DNA of 64,000 nucleotides from assembly GCA_020746105.1 (NCBI GenBank), contig CM036621.1, positions 51,246,264 to 51,310,263 on the forward strand, in the 5' to 3' direction. A program made the position numbers and the translations under genes. This document shows positions 37,501 to 48,300 of this stretch, one piece after another (position 1 is the stretch's first letter; every line of letters starts with the position of its first letter). Origin of the DNA: Trogon surrucura (lineage: Eukaryota > Chordata > Aves > Trogoniformes > Trogonidae). The notes under the pieces were generated by a model. The model worked only from the letters and a program-made list of their open reading frames with translations, was not told the origin of the DNA and made no database searches.

Positions 37501-39779
37501 CATAGAAAGTCAGCACTAATGGATGCCACTCATTTTGCCCTTTCCAATATGGATCTGTCAGGTAGACACAAAAGTTATTCCTTTATTTAACCATTTCTCT
37601 TTGTAGCAAGTCTTTGAGCCTTGTTAAGTAACTACAATAGAACACAGCAAAAGCATCATCAGAGACTGGGCACAGAGGGCTATATAATGAGCAGTACTGT
37701 ATACACTGTCATTTACATTTAATTTAGAAACATACACCATAAAGATTGGGTCAAAGGCTGCTGTACAGCATAGCAACTACGCACTATCACGAACTACGCA
37801 AGACAGTACAGATATAGGGGAAACCAAAGACCTGAGTATCTTTCCCAAGTGTTTTGTAAAAATCCAAGAAACCTAGGAAGGCTGTTTGGTGTTTTTTTAT
37901 CTTTAATGGCTTTTAAAAATCAGCATGAAAACATTTCAGCTAAGGTTCTTCAGAAGCCTCATTCACAGCTCTTCTTGCCAGCCCTGCTCAAATACAACTA
38001 TGCATTCAGAAACAAGGATAAATGAAACCCTGAAACTATGCAAAGAACCCTGAAACCTACCAGGCTTCTTGCTGTTGCTACATGAATTTGAGCAGGAGCA
38101 GACTGATTCCAGAAGGCGAACAGATTCCAGAAGGACAACGAGATATTTAATCCTTGGGCCACCTTTAGCTGGAATCAGTAGGAGTGGCACAGCATTTATG
38201 CATCTGAGAATCCTATCTCAAAACAGATACTCCACAGTCACTGCAGAAAAGAAACTTATTGCCTTTGCATAAAGTTCAAGTAAAAAGAAGGAAAAAAAAT
38301 AATCACATTCACTGATCCATTTAATTGCAATCAAGTACATTATAGGCATAGGTTATGTTCCAGCTAGATAAGGCAGGAAGAAATGGAACATAAGCAGGTC
38401 ACTGGACAAGACTGGGGAAAAAAATAAGCCTTCACTGTCAGGGTATCACACCACACCTTTGGATCAGGACTTCAAGCTCTGGGATGTGACTGCTTTGATA
38501 GTAGCAACAAAACTTTTTCTTCCTTTTTGGCAAAAAGGATGATAAACCTCCTCCCCGTAAAACCCACCCATCCAAACACCTTTTTCACCTTCCTCCTGGA
38601 GAAGAAACTGGGGATCTCTTGTTACACTGAGTCACTACCCAGTTAACTCTCCACTGCTCAGTAGAGAGCTGCCTCCACCTCATGGTTCTCCTTCCAGAAC
38701 AAGCCAAGTTTGGGAGCCCCTCCCTCAGGGCCACACTGTCTTTTATCTTCAAAGCAGCAACTTGGGACTTCTGCATGGCCACAAACCTCTAGGCGAAAGG
38801 CCTTCTTCTAGTCACTCAGATTTTATCCACTTCTCTGACTGGTTTCTTTTTTCTACTGTGTTTCTGTGCAATGCAAGGAATGCTCCAAGAGATGCAATAG
38901 GCAGAGGATGGACAGAGAATCTGTATCTCTAGCAACCATTGTAGCAGGATTTCTGGACTTCCTTCACTTTCAGTAACACTGTAGCTAATCAAGAGCTTAT
39001 TCACAGTTTGTACTCACCTTAGTGCTCCAGCATCACAATCCCCTAGAAAACTATAAAATACATCATCTACCACATGCTGCTAATGACACGACAATCAGAA
39101 CTACAACCTCTTCTTACCTCACTTTGAAAGAAGAATCAGGTTCTTACCAGCTGTCCTCAACCATTGCTCTAGCTGTGAATGCTGACATCAGGATTTACCC
39201 TCTTGTTCTCAACCTCTTAATCCTCTTCCTTTTAGCAGATGATACATTAGTTCTGCCTGGTGTCTAAGCACCCTTAGGAGGGTGCTTCTAATGGATAATT
39301 AACTTCACTCAAATATTCCTCCAGGTAGTTTGACTGCATTTATTTATGAATATTGCAGCAATAGGTGAAAAGTCCAGCTTGCTCATGGGCTGGGAAACTT
39401 AAGGCAGTCTACTCAGTTCTATCTCCATGCTACTGCTCAGGCTCCCAGCCACGTTCAGAGGATCCTCCTTCCATTACCAAGTGCCACTGCTGCTATCTAA
39501 CTCTGCAGAACAGGCAGAGCTCACACGACAGCTGATGCTGAAGGTCTCATTTCAGCTGTGTCATTGCATCTACACCTGCATGGCAGAGGCTTGAAACCCC
39601 TCCAGGGCAGGCACCAGAGCAGGAGGGGGCATCGGAACCTCCTCACCTGGGGCGGTCCAAAGCCGGCAGCACAAGGGCAGGAAAGCCCGAGGGGTGAGGC
39701 TTCCCTGTAGCCCACAAGGGTGGTTTGAGCCAGCACACAAACATTTTCTGGAGCATTTCTTTTTCCACCCGGACACAGG
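34521..39779. other. Spacer between the UNC80 promoter and the orphan CpG island
   Basis: About 5.3 kb. Contains the 25-base poly(A) tract at 36,450 and a short GATTCCAGAAGG direct repeat near 38,104-38,133. No coding gene or recognised transposon. Confidence 0.8.
36450..36474 (+). repeat. 25-base poly(A) tract
   Basis: A pure A run in the UNC80-MAP2 spacer. It is preceded by a 7-bp perfect inverted repeat (GTGAAGG / CCTTCAC, 36,426-36,443). It could be a retrocopy tail, but no source gene is recognised upstream. Confidence 0.9.
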
Positions 39780-40500
39780 AGCTCTGCTCTCGCCCTGACC
39801 GGAGCTGAGGCGGGGGGCGCTAAGCACGCGCCAGGAGATCCAAAAACAACAAACTCCTTCGCGCTGTTTCCTCGCTGGTTTTCAGCACAACCGCAAGCGC
39901 TCCCCCTGCCTTCGGTCCACACGACTCTATCGTCCCGGACAGGCTACGGGGGCAGTGTCGGCGCCAGTCCAGCTCAGCCGGCGCTGCAGGCCGGGCCGCG
40001 CCCCTCACGGCGGGTGAGGCCGCTCCGCACGGCGGGAGGGGCGGGGCCGCGGCGCCGAACGCGCTCAACGAGGGCTCGTGGCTCGCGCGGTGTTTGTAGC
40101 CCGCCGGGGCGCACTTGTGGCTCGCGCGGTGTTTATAGCCCGCCGGGGCGCGCACCCTCCGCGGGCGCGAGGCGGCCGTTGGCCGCGCGAGCCGTGCCGG
40201 TGGGAGAGGGAGGCGGCCGCCGCCGCCGTTTTCCTGACGCGGGACGCCGAGGGGTGCGGGGTGGTGCCGTCAGCCCCGCGGCCGCCCCTCCCGGCATCCC
40301 GAGGACAGCGGCCTCTGCCCGGCGGGGCTGGGGCGGAGGGAGGGAGAGAGGCTGCCCCGCGAGCGGCAAAAGCAGCACAGCAGTGACCCAAAGCCGTTGG
40401 CCCGGCTTGCGAGAAAGAGGTTGGCGACGCCTTTGTGGACCTGTGCGGTGAGGGCAGCCACAGGAGGGAGGGTGATGGGAGGGCTCAGCCACGGGGCCTC
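39780..40500. promoter_or_regulatory. Orphan CpG island between MAP2 and UNC80
   Basis: CpG-dense DNA, densest at about 39,950-40,360, starts about 330 bases past the inferred MAP2 poly(A) site and 5 kb upstream of the UNC80 island. It holds a GC box (GGGGCGGGGCC at 40,038-40,048) and a 39-bp tandem duplication. A good + strand splice-donor match (GCG then GTGAGG) lies at about 40,447. No known coding exon is recognised. It could be an alternative UNC80 promoter, an antisense/lncRNA promoter or an enhancer. Confidence 0.7.
40078..40155. repeat. 39-bp tandem duplication in CpG island
   Basis: Two adjacent copies (40,078-40,116 and 40,117-40,155) beginning GTGGCTCGCGCGGTGTTT and sharing TAGCCCGCCGGGGCGC. 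They differ at a few positions, for example TTTGTAG against TTTATAG. Short GC-rich direct repeat. Confidence 0.9.
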
Positions 40501-40686
40501 TCTGCCCAGAGGGCTCAACCGCTCAGCACAGGGTGATGCCAAACCTCGCCTCCATGCTGGGATCCTGGCATGAAGGGCACAATAAAATACTCACACAAAG
40601 CAGGGAAATAGTACCCTGCAGAACAGGACGCTGGCTATAAAAAACCGATTCTCTCAGCAAGAAGTAACGGGGATTATCTGAGAAAT

Positions 40687-40809
40687 ATGACTTCATCTGC
40701 TCGTACCTCTCCCGGCAAGACTGACTACGCGGTGCCGGCAGGCGCGTGCCACTTCTCCACGCAGGGCAGCGATGTGCAGTGGCTGAACGTGGGAGGAGCT
40801 GCACCATGA
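40687..40809 (+). CDS. Small hypothetical ORF downstream of a TATA-like box
   Basis: A 40-codon + strand ORF (MTSSARTSPGKTDYAVPAGA ... VQWLNVGGAAP). A TATAAAAA motif at 40,636-40,643 lies about 50 bases upstream. I do not recognise the protein; no domain, signal peptide or membrane segment is visible. The minus strand is also open across this region, so the open frame may be a by-product of base composition. It is antisense to the downstream flank of MAP2. Treat as speculative. Confidence 0.2.
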   Translation: MTSSARTSPGKTDYAVPAGACHFSTQGSDVQWLNVGGAAP

Positions 40810-40847
40810 ACAGTGGAAACTCACACAAGCAATTAGATGACAAGCGA

Positions 40848-40853
40848 TTTTAT
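40848..40853 (-). terminator. MAP2: Probable distal polyadenylation signal of MAP2
   Basis: AATAAA on the minus strand. Upstream lies a T-rich stretch with TGTA motifs; downstream is a GT-rich element (TTGCTTGTGTGAG) about 20-30 bases on. This is the best complete poly(A) context I found in the spacer. Cleavage is expected near 40,830. Confidence 0.6.
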
Positions 40854-41946
40854 TTTGCAAAACAATCACTATACAGCAACAAATACAATTGCAAATCGGA
40901 TTGAAAAACATGAACTACCTACCACCAGCCATTCAAGAAATGCCTCTTTTATGGTAACAGGCTCTAGAATTATCAGAAAAAAACACAGGTTTGTAACAGC
41001 AGACTGTATTCCTTGACATCCCAGCATACAGCGTGTTTATTTGTTGGCTTTTTCTCTTTGCTAAAGTTGAAGTGGCTTTTATATGTTCGACTTTTCCAAG
41101 TTTTACACATTTACCTTCCTGCAGTGGGAATTGCTGGAGTTGCAGAGGGAGTTGCTTTAGCAATCTGACTAGTGAGTGAACTCGACACACATCTAGGCTA
41201 GAAATCTACCTGCGTCAATTTCCAAAGCAAATGTGATCTACTCTTCAAGGCATTTGCCTTTGAAGGGACATTTGTACTTGGGTTTCAAACAGTATTTGGT
41301 CCAGCACAGAAAAAAACTACTGCTCATGTGCGGTAAGTCCACACGGGCTGCCTTTGGACTCCCTTTGGGTCGCATATATAGGCAAGCTTGGATTTTTGTA
41401 AGCAGTCACGATGAGGCTACTACTGTACCTTAGCAGAGCATTGAATGGATAATACCATTTACTGCTGTACAGTGAAAATATACATAGCCCTTGTGGGCAC
41501 ACAGTTTCCCTCATCGGTATTGTTTTTTCCTTTACTGTTGCTGGACAGAGGTTTGCTCCACTTTGATTTCTTTCTGCTTGCGGTTACATAGAAACAGAAC
41601 TCTGCAGATGAGGCAGAAGCACTTATTTTGTCTCTACAACTTGATAGATTAATAATTTGGGGCTCTTCCCTAGCTATCCAAACAAGGTTTCACCATTCCT
41701 TTTGTCTGGATTATCTCTGCTTTGTTACAGAGTTGGGTCTCAGGCACCCAACATACCTGTGGGCTCAACATGCCTGTGGAAAAGAAACACAACAGATGCA
41801 GTTTCCAGGAAGCTGGTTCTATCTTCTTTAGTGGGCATTACATATTTACAAAACTGTTGTTTTTAAAACCAACACTCTTCTTGAGAAGTTAAGATTATTA
41901 TGAGCTTTTTCAGTGAACATCTAGAGTCATGTAACATAAGTTGTTT

Positions 41947-41962
41947 TTTATTATTATTTATT
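41947..41962 (-). terminator. MAP2: Candidate internal polyadenylation signals of MAP2
   Basis: Two AATAAA hexamers (41,962-41,957 and 41,952-41,947) lie in an A/T-rich tract on the minus strand. The GT-rich downstream element is weak and distant, so this is a lesser candidate than 40,848. Confidence 0.3.
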
Positions 41963-42502
41963 TAACAGCACAAAACTCTTGATTTCTTTTCATCTAACTC
42001 CACAGCATTCTAGGATTCTTTCTATGGAAGGATGATTACGATTACAAAGGTCTTTGCTTGAATCAAGACAAGTAAGCTCATTTTAATGCATGAAATAAAT
42101 GACTTGGTGTGTTACACCACTCTAACTTTGGACTCATAGGTGGATTAAACTAAGCTTCATTTTCTAGAGTATGTCAATTTTAAAAGCAGAACAAAAAAAC
42201 TTGAGTCTCAGGTTAACACTGTTCTCACTCGCTGGTGTTCAGCTTCAGAGAAGCTGAGGGTCAGTAGTACCACAGACTCTCTTTCACATTGGCAAAAGGC
42301 ATGAAAAAAGAAACCGAACCCACTGCAAGGCTAATTTATATTAACTGACAGTATAGCAATGTGATATAAATATTGTTATTTCTTTCTGTCCTTTTTCTGC
42401 AAAAATGGGAAGAGGCTTGTGATGCACCTCACTTGACACTGTTTCCATGTAATTTCTTAGGTTTACTCTAAGCAATAGTATAACAAACACAAGGCAGAAA
42501 TC

Positions 42503-42868
42503 AGCTTGGGGAAGAGAAGGCTGAGGGGTGGCCTCATTGCAGTCTACAACTTCCTCAAGGGGGGCAGCGGAGGGGGAGGTGCTGATCTTATTCTGGTGAC
42601 CAGCGATAGGACACAAGGAAATGGAATGAAGCTGCATCAGGGCAAGTTCAGACTGGACATCAGGAAAAGGTTTTCCACTGAGAGGGTGGCCTGTCACTGG
42701 AACAGGCTCCCCAGGAAAGTGGTCACGGCACCAAGCCTGTTAGAATTCAAAGAGCGTCTGGATGACGCTTTTAGTCATACGGTTTAGTTCTAGGTAGTCC
42801 TGTGAGGAACAGGGAGTTGGACTTGATGATCCTTATGGGTCCCTTCCAACTTGAGATATTCTATGATC
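42503..42868 (+). mobile_element. CR1 LINE 3' fragment in MAP2 3' UTR
   Basis: CR1 3' region: GGGGAAGAGAAGGCTGAGGG at the start, ACTGGAACAGGCTCCCCAGG in the middle, GTCCCTTCCAACTTGAGAT and ATTCTATGATC at the end. 5'-truncated and non-coding. It is antisense to MAP2. Confidence 0.93.
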
Positions 42869-43227
42869 TTCCAGATGCATGTAATGTGGTTCTAAACTCA
42901 CTGCCCTGTGTATAAAACAACCGACTTACAAACAGTATTAGGTACTTTATAGTGTGAAAAAGCTTTTTGCAGAGCTGAAATGTTGTGTGTAGGCCTGTTA
43001 GGAGTTCATCTTCAGTAAAATTTTTAGAGATTTAACCATTTTGTTTTGTCTTTGTATTGCTGTGACAGCTTAGCCGAAATCCCCCTTTGGTCCACTAAAT
43101 ATTTACTGTCTAGTAACTGTGCATTTACTTCCTGAATTTAATGATGGGGAATCCTGGGCTATTAATTAATAGAATCCTTCTTCACAGACATAAAAATCTG
43201 CTCTGTAAGTCTTTTCAGATCAAACCC

Positions 43228-43253
43228 CAACACACAAACACACACACACATAC
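43228..43253. repeat. (CA)n microsatellite, (TG)n in the MAP2 sense strand
   Basis: An interrupted CA run; read on the minus strand it gives a TG-rich element within the inferred MAP2 3' UTR. Confidence 0.85.
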
Positions 43254-43424
43254 AAATTAAGAAGGAAAAAGAACAGATCAAAAGCTTCCAACACACGTTA
43301 ACCTAATACATGTATCAAGTATAGCTCAACTGACAGTGCAAAGTTTAGAGATTTCAAAAGGAAAAGATCAAACAATCTGCAAGAATGTAAACTGGTCATT
43401 TCATAATGTCTACTGTACATATAG

Positions 43425-43450
43425 TATCAGCAGATTATTATCTGCTGATA
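43425..43450. repeat. Perfect inverted repeat (10-bp arms, 6-base loop) in MAP2 3' UTR
   Basis: TATCAGCAGA, TTATTA, TCTGCTGATA. It would form a compact stem-loop in MAP2 mRNA if the 3' UTR extends this far. Confidence 0.85.
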
Positions 43451-45138
43451 AGTAATACTACCATATTACCTTCAGTGTTCTCTTAGTGTCCATAAGATAG
43501 CTCAGAGTTCTCACAGGTAACTCTGTTAGATCGGTTGTTTATCTGTATCTCTGCCCTTTATCTTTTATGCACACTTTTCCGTATACTTTTTATAGTCAAT
43601 ATAATCCCACTTTGCTCAGATTTTAAGATGCCCTAATTATTGACTAATTGCTATGGCAACCCAGTCTAGGGAGCTCATTTTATTTATTCACATACTATAA
43701 TTTACAGGCATCTCTGTTATTGTTATCACTGTTATCTGAGTGCCTGAGTGTACACAAGACATCACTAAAGGAGTGAAAACAACATCTTAATACTTTTTTC
43801 TGTGTTTCAACTTTAGCAAAAGAAAAAATAAATAAATCTAACATTCATTGTTACTACAGGAGTATTTAAAAAAAAAAAAGAAAAGAGGAAAGAAAAAAAG
43901 CCAGAATCAAACTAGTTGTGGATTTTTAAAAAATCCAGAATCCAAACTCAGCCATCTTTGGAGACCCTTTTACAAATGTCTGGACCCCACAAAAATCATA
44001 CCTTTGTGAAGAAAGGGAGGGAAGGGAAGAGGGAAGGAATCCTTTTTCTAGCATCACAGAAGAGACTTGCATCTGGCACTAAAACAGGGTCACGGCTTTT
44101 AGTTGTTACAGAAAGCAACTTCATGCTAAAATTTTCATCTTTTTTAAATGTATTCTTATGAGTAGGGAAAAAAAAACCTTGCTAACATCTACTTTTACAT
44201 ACCTAAAATTGCAACACCAAAGGGTGCAAGAGACACAGATACTGTGAATAAAGAAGTAGAATATTCAAGTATATGAGGAGGGTGTATCACAAATGGCCAC
44301 AGAGAAATATATATATCTATAATACTGTATCAAACAGATGGAAAGGATGTGAAACTGGTGGTGTGTACACAAATCTAGCCGCTTAACCAACTTTCTAATC
44401 AGACACAAGTCCGTTGGGGTGGAAGTGCTTGCTTTCAACAGCTTTTTTACATCACTTCCCCAAGCGTGGTTCAAATGTTTTCAACTATTTTTAGTTATTA
44501 GTTAAATAATTTATTGGCTTTTCAGCTATACACTGACGTAATTAACCAGGTCCAAAAAAAATGTTAATAACTTAATTCTTAACTTTTGTTCTACTCATTT
44601 ATACAAAATAACACATATTTTTTTCTTAATTAAACTTGAATTTCTCTATATGCCCTTCCTTCTGGTAAGCAGACTGTCAATTTAACCTATAATAACTTAC
44701 AATGGGCAACTTTTTTTACTTCCCCATTTATCAACAGAACAGTGAAATGAGCAACTTGGGATACTAACAAGGCTCTTCAGAAAGAGGTGGATGGCCTTCA
44801 GGCACATGAAAGGTAAAAATGCATTTTATCATAGTACGGTACTCCATGCAAGACAGAGCAGAGCAACAATAATTGTCCAATGTAACATACTGCAGTTGTA
44901 TACCCATGTAAAGCCAGTGTCTTCCTGTTGTAAATGGAGATCAGGCCAATTTCCGCATCTATTGAATTATTTTTTTTCTGTTTTTTTTTTTTTTTTTAAC
45001 TGTATGGTAACTACAATCTTGGGATGTGACTTAGTTTTAGACATGTTAAAGAATGAATGGAACACCTGCTCTGAGCCCATTCCTGCCAAGAGCTCATGCC
45101 TAAATATTATTACTTCATACAACGCAAAATGAGCAAAT

Positions 45139-45354
45139 TCATAAGCCCTGCTTAGCAAGGGCTGCCGTGACATCTTCAGCGAGGGTAGCAAGCTGGGGCG
45201 ATTCAAGCAGGTTGATGCTTCCGGAGGACGAGACGTTGCTGAGTCTGCGTGGTGAAGCCACGCTGGACCTGCCTGGTGACTGTGTGATGATCTCAGCCCC
45301 ATGATCGACACGGGCTTTAGCGTGCTCTCTGAAGTTTAGCTTCTGGCTGTCAAT
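45139..45354 (-). CDS. MAP2: MAP2 last coding exon (C-terminal tail and stop)
   Basis: 71 codons plus TGA at 45141-45139: [20 protein letters not shown], a Ser-rich segment ([14 protein letters not shown]), and [21 protein letters not shown] at the end. The acceptor GGAGCAG follows a T/C-rich tract. Essentially identical to mammalian MAP2. Confidence 0.98.
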   Translation of the reverse strand: MDSQKLNFREHAKARVDHGAEIITQSPGRSSVASPRRLSNVSSSGSINLLESPQLATLAEDVTAALAKQGL

Positions 45355-48300
45355 CTGCTCCAGGAAAGCAAACATTTTAACACATTATATATTCATTATC
45401 TTGTTGTAGATCATCACTTGGGTCTTATTTTGTTTATTTTTAAGAATTCTTACAGGGATTGAAGCTTTTTCACTCCTTAGAATAACTGAAACTGAGTATT
45501 TTTTTCATGTTGTTACTATATACTGGCTTACTATCTTCCATTATATTTTTGTTTGTGATAGATACTTTAATGATGAGTATCATTGTTCCTAGCTGTATGA
45601 ATTTAATAGACATTTCGTGGGCATTGTGATTTGTTCAAAAATCTGTGTTTCCAAACATTTGTGGGAGTGATTTTACTTTCAAGATATTAGTCTTCTGTTT
45701 CACAAAGCAGTCCTGATCCACTGGGATACCCATACTACAAAGTTATTAAATCATACCTGTGCTGTACAATGGTCCCAAAACCAGGTTTATCTTTAGGGGG
45801 AAAGCCAGTGCTTTCACTTTAAGATTCACTCTCAGCTTAGATGTGGATTCGAGATCATTCATTCCAAATTCCAGAGGGAACAAAAGGAATGTGAGTGTGT
45901 TTGAAGAACAAACAGGCTTCCTACTCAGTTCAGAGCCACCACTGAATTCACAGCTCTAGTAATTTCACTGGGCATGGGGCACAGTGGTAGTAGCCTGTTC
46001 TCTGATGGCTGTCTGCTTACCTTGACGTTACCACCGCCAGGTACATGATGGGCATTTTCCAGTGAACCAACTTTAGCCTGAGCTTTTTCTTTGAAATCCA
46101 GTTTCACGCTCTCAATTTTCACACGGCCACCTCCTACACAGAAGGAAATACAAGTTAAGAGGCTGGAATGGCTCAGGAGAAAGTCTGACCTGGTGGATAT
46201 AGATGCACTCATGTTACTTCCCTTTTAGTTGAGATCTGATGGTTTTAGAGAAGCACAGAATATCACTCTGCATGTTCAGCAAAATATAGAATCTTCAACA
46301 CGTATTCAAACTGTAAGCATGTGCTGCAACCCTATTTATTTTCATGGGATTTAAGCACATACTTTGCTGACCTCAGTGTGCATTTCAGTATCTTATCAAA
46401 CTGACATGCCACAGGAGCATCCTTCTCTACTGTTTTTTTATACCTGGCTTGTGGTGGATATTCTTGAGTGAGCCACACTTGGAAGTCACGTGACTCAAGT
46501 CGATCTTCTTGGTTACGATTTGTACCTGTTGAAAGCATATGCACATGAATTACCAGGATGAAAAGAATGAAATAAATAAAAAGCCAAGCCCTGCAGAGAA
46601 AGAGCCCAAGCCTTTACAAACCACTGGAAAAGGAGAGATGGTTAGTAGAAAACAGACAGTGCCACAAAGAAGGAAACACCTGGATTAATACAGCAAGCTT
46701 CCTTCCCACCTAGGGAAATGACAGAGCCAGGTTAAGCTTCACTATTAGCAAAACAAAGAGAAGGACAAAGCAAATCAGCTTGTAGGTTCTTTCTAAAATG
46801 TTTCTGAGCCTCCTTTCAGGGAGGGTGCTCCCAAGCCCTGCATGCAGCAGGACCCATCCCATTTGCTTCTGCTCTTGAATGTGCATCCTGGCAACTAGGA
46901 ATATTTCAGTTACTATTTTTCTCTCTACCATCTGTTTCATATTTTTCTGCATCTAAACATGGTATGCATTTCATGTCAATCTGCTATGGAGAGCCTGATG
47001 AATCTCAAATGTGATTCCTGCAGCTGTACCTGAGCTGGTTGGTGTTCAGCCAGCCGGCCTGGTGGTGCTCACCAGAGAGCGTGGTGTCACCGCTCTGCTC
47101 AGCCAGGCAGCAGCACGGGCGCCCTCCCTCCTCCTGCTGCTCTGTGCCCTGGGCCATGTTGCCATGACTGCACTGAGCCCAGCTGGGCAACAGCCACAGA
47201 GTGACACTCCTGCCTTGCTGCACTCCCAGACAGCTCCCAGATGCGCCAGCTATCACAGTAACTGCTTAATAGGTCTTAAGAAGCCGCAGCCCCTCCAGGC
47301 CAGGCAGGAGCTGCAGGACGACTGCAGCGCCACTGGTTTGCTCACATCGCAAGCACTGGCGGCTGTACTGAATCTGGTTGGATCAGAAACATCAACACCG
47401 TCAGCAGCTCTTCTATCTGAGGGGAGATCATTTCCACGAGGGGTCATAATCACCTTAAGCTATTCCAGTGTGGTTGTTAGAACTAATGGGTGTCTGGTAA
47501 ACCCTGAGGAACCTGTTTTTTATACTGGAATAACGCTGTGGAATTAGCATTAGCACTCAGCACACTTGCTGATCACACCCTCTTTCTGAGCTTTCTTTGA
47601 CCTTATATTTTATTTTTCTTCTTTTTCTGTGATGAATGCACATAACTGAAAGGTTTGCAGAGGAAAGACTGACGCACTGGAAAATGCCCAACTGTGAGTC
47701 TGGAGTCTCGCTGTGAGCTGCAGTCTCTTTCTGGAAATTACTTTCTTGAGCTGCTCCCATGAAAGGCACTGGACCATTTTGGCTCACAGTGAACTTCTAC
47801 TGTCAGCACCCTCAGGCAGTTGGAGATAACCCTTCTTTTCTCATTTGTTTTTCCTGTCCAAATTCTGGAAATGTGTTGAGCTCTGTGGAGAAAGATCAGG
47901 AGGCCATCACTGCATATGCAGGGCTCACATGACTACCAGACTAGACTCACGTGTGGAAGAGTAGCAAGAAGGAGAGTAGTGCTCAGAGGAAGGCAGACAG
48001 AGGGTTCTGGCTGTGCAAGGTGGGTCACCACGGCGGAAGTGCCTGTTCACAAGGTGTGCGTACTACTTACATTTCCTCCCCCTGCAGAATGTTTGATGTT
48101 ATCTCTGGAACCACACCGGGATTGAATATCGCTAAAATCGATCTTCTTGTTTAAAATCCTAACCTAAAAGGAATTGGAGGTAACTTACTACATACCATAC
48201 ACACTCCATTGGATGCAGGCTGAGGGAGCCAGGGTAATTTTCCCTCCTACTGTGACTCCTTCTGACACTTGTACTGAAATGTGAGAAAGTAAACCATGCC

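Larger units (their letters stand above)
40830..45138 (-). other. MAP2: MAP2 3' UTR (inferred, about 4.3 kb)
   Basis: There is no other gene between the MAP2 stop and a strong polyadenylation site near 40,848. The length is close to the several-kilobase mammalian MAP2 3' UTR, which carries a dendritic targeting element. It contains A-rich tracts just after the stop (44,970-44,998), a TG repeat (43,228-43,253), a perfect hairpin (43,425-43,450), an antisense CR1 (42,503-42,868) and a Pumilio-type TGTAAATA (41,850-41,843). Earlier AATAAA hexamers (44,510-44,515; about 43,680-43,690; 41,947-41,962) could give shorter forms. Confidence 0.6.

Noticed and set aside
40014-40451. 145-codon + strand frame and several minus-strand frames in the orphan CpG island
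   Set aside because: Arg/Ala/Pro-rich translation typical of CpG islands; part of it translates the 39-bp repeat. No homology recognised.
47011-47547. 178-codon + strand open frame in a MAP2 intron
   Set aside because: It lies in a G/C-richer patch, lacks recognisable domains and promoter, and opposes the gene. Chance is the simplest explanation.
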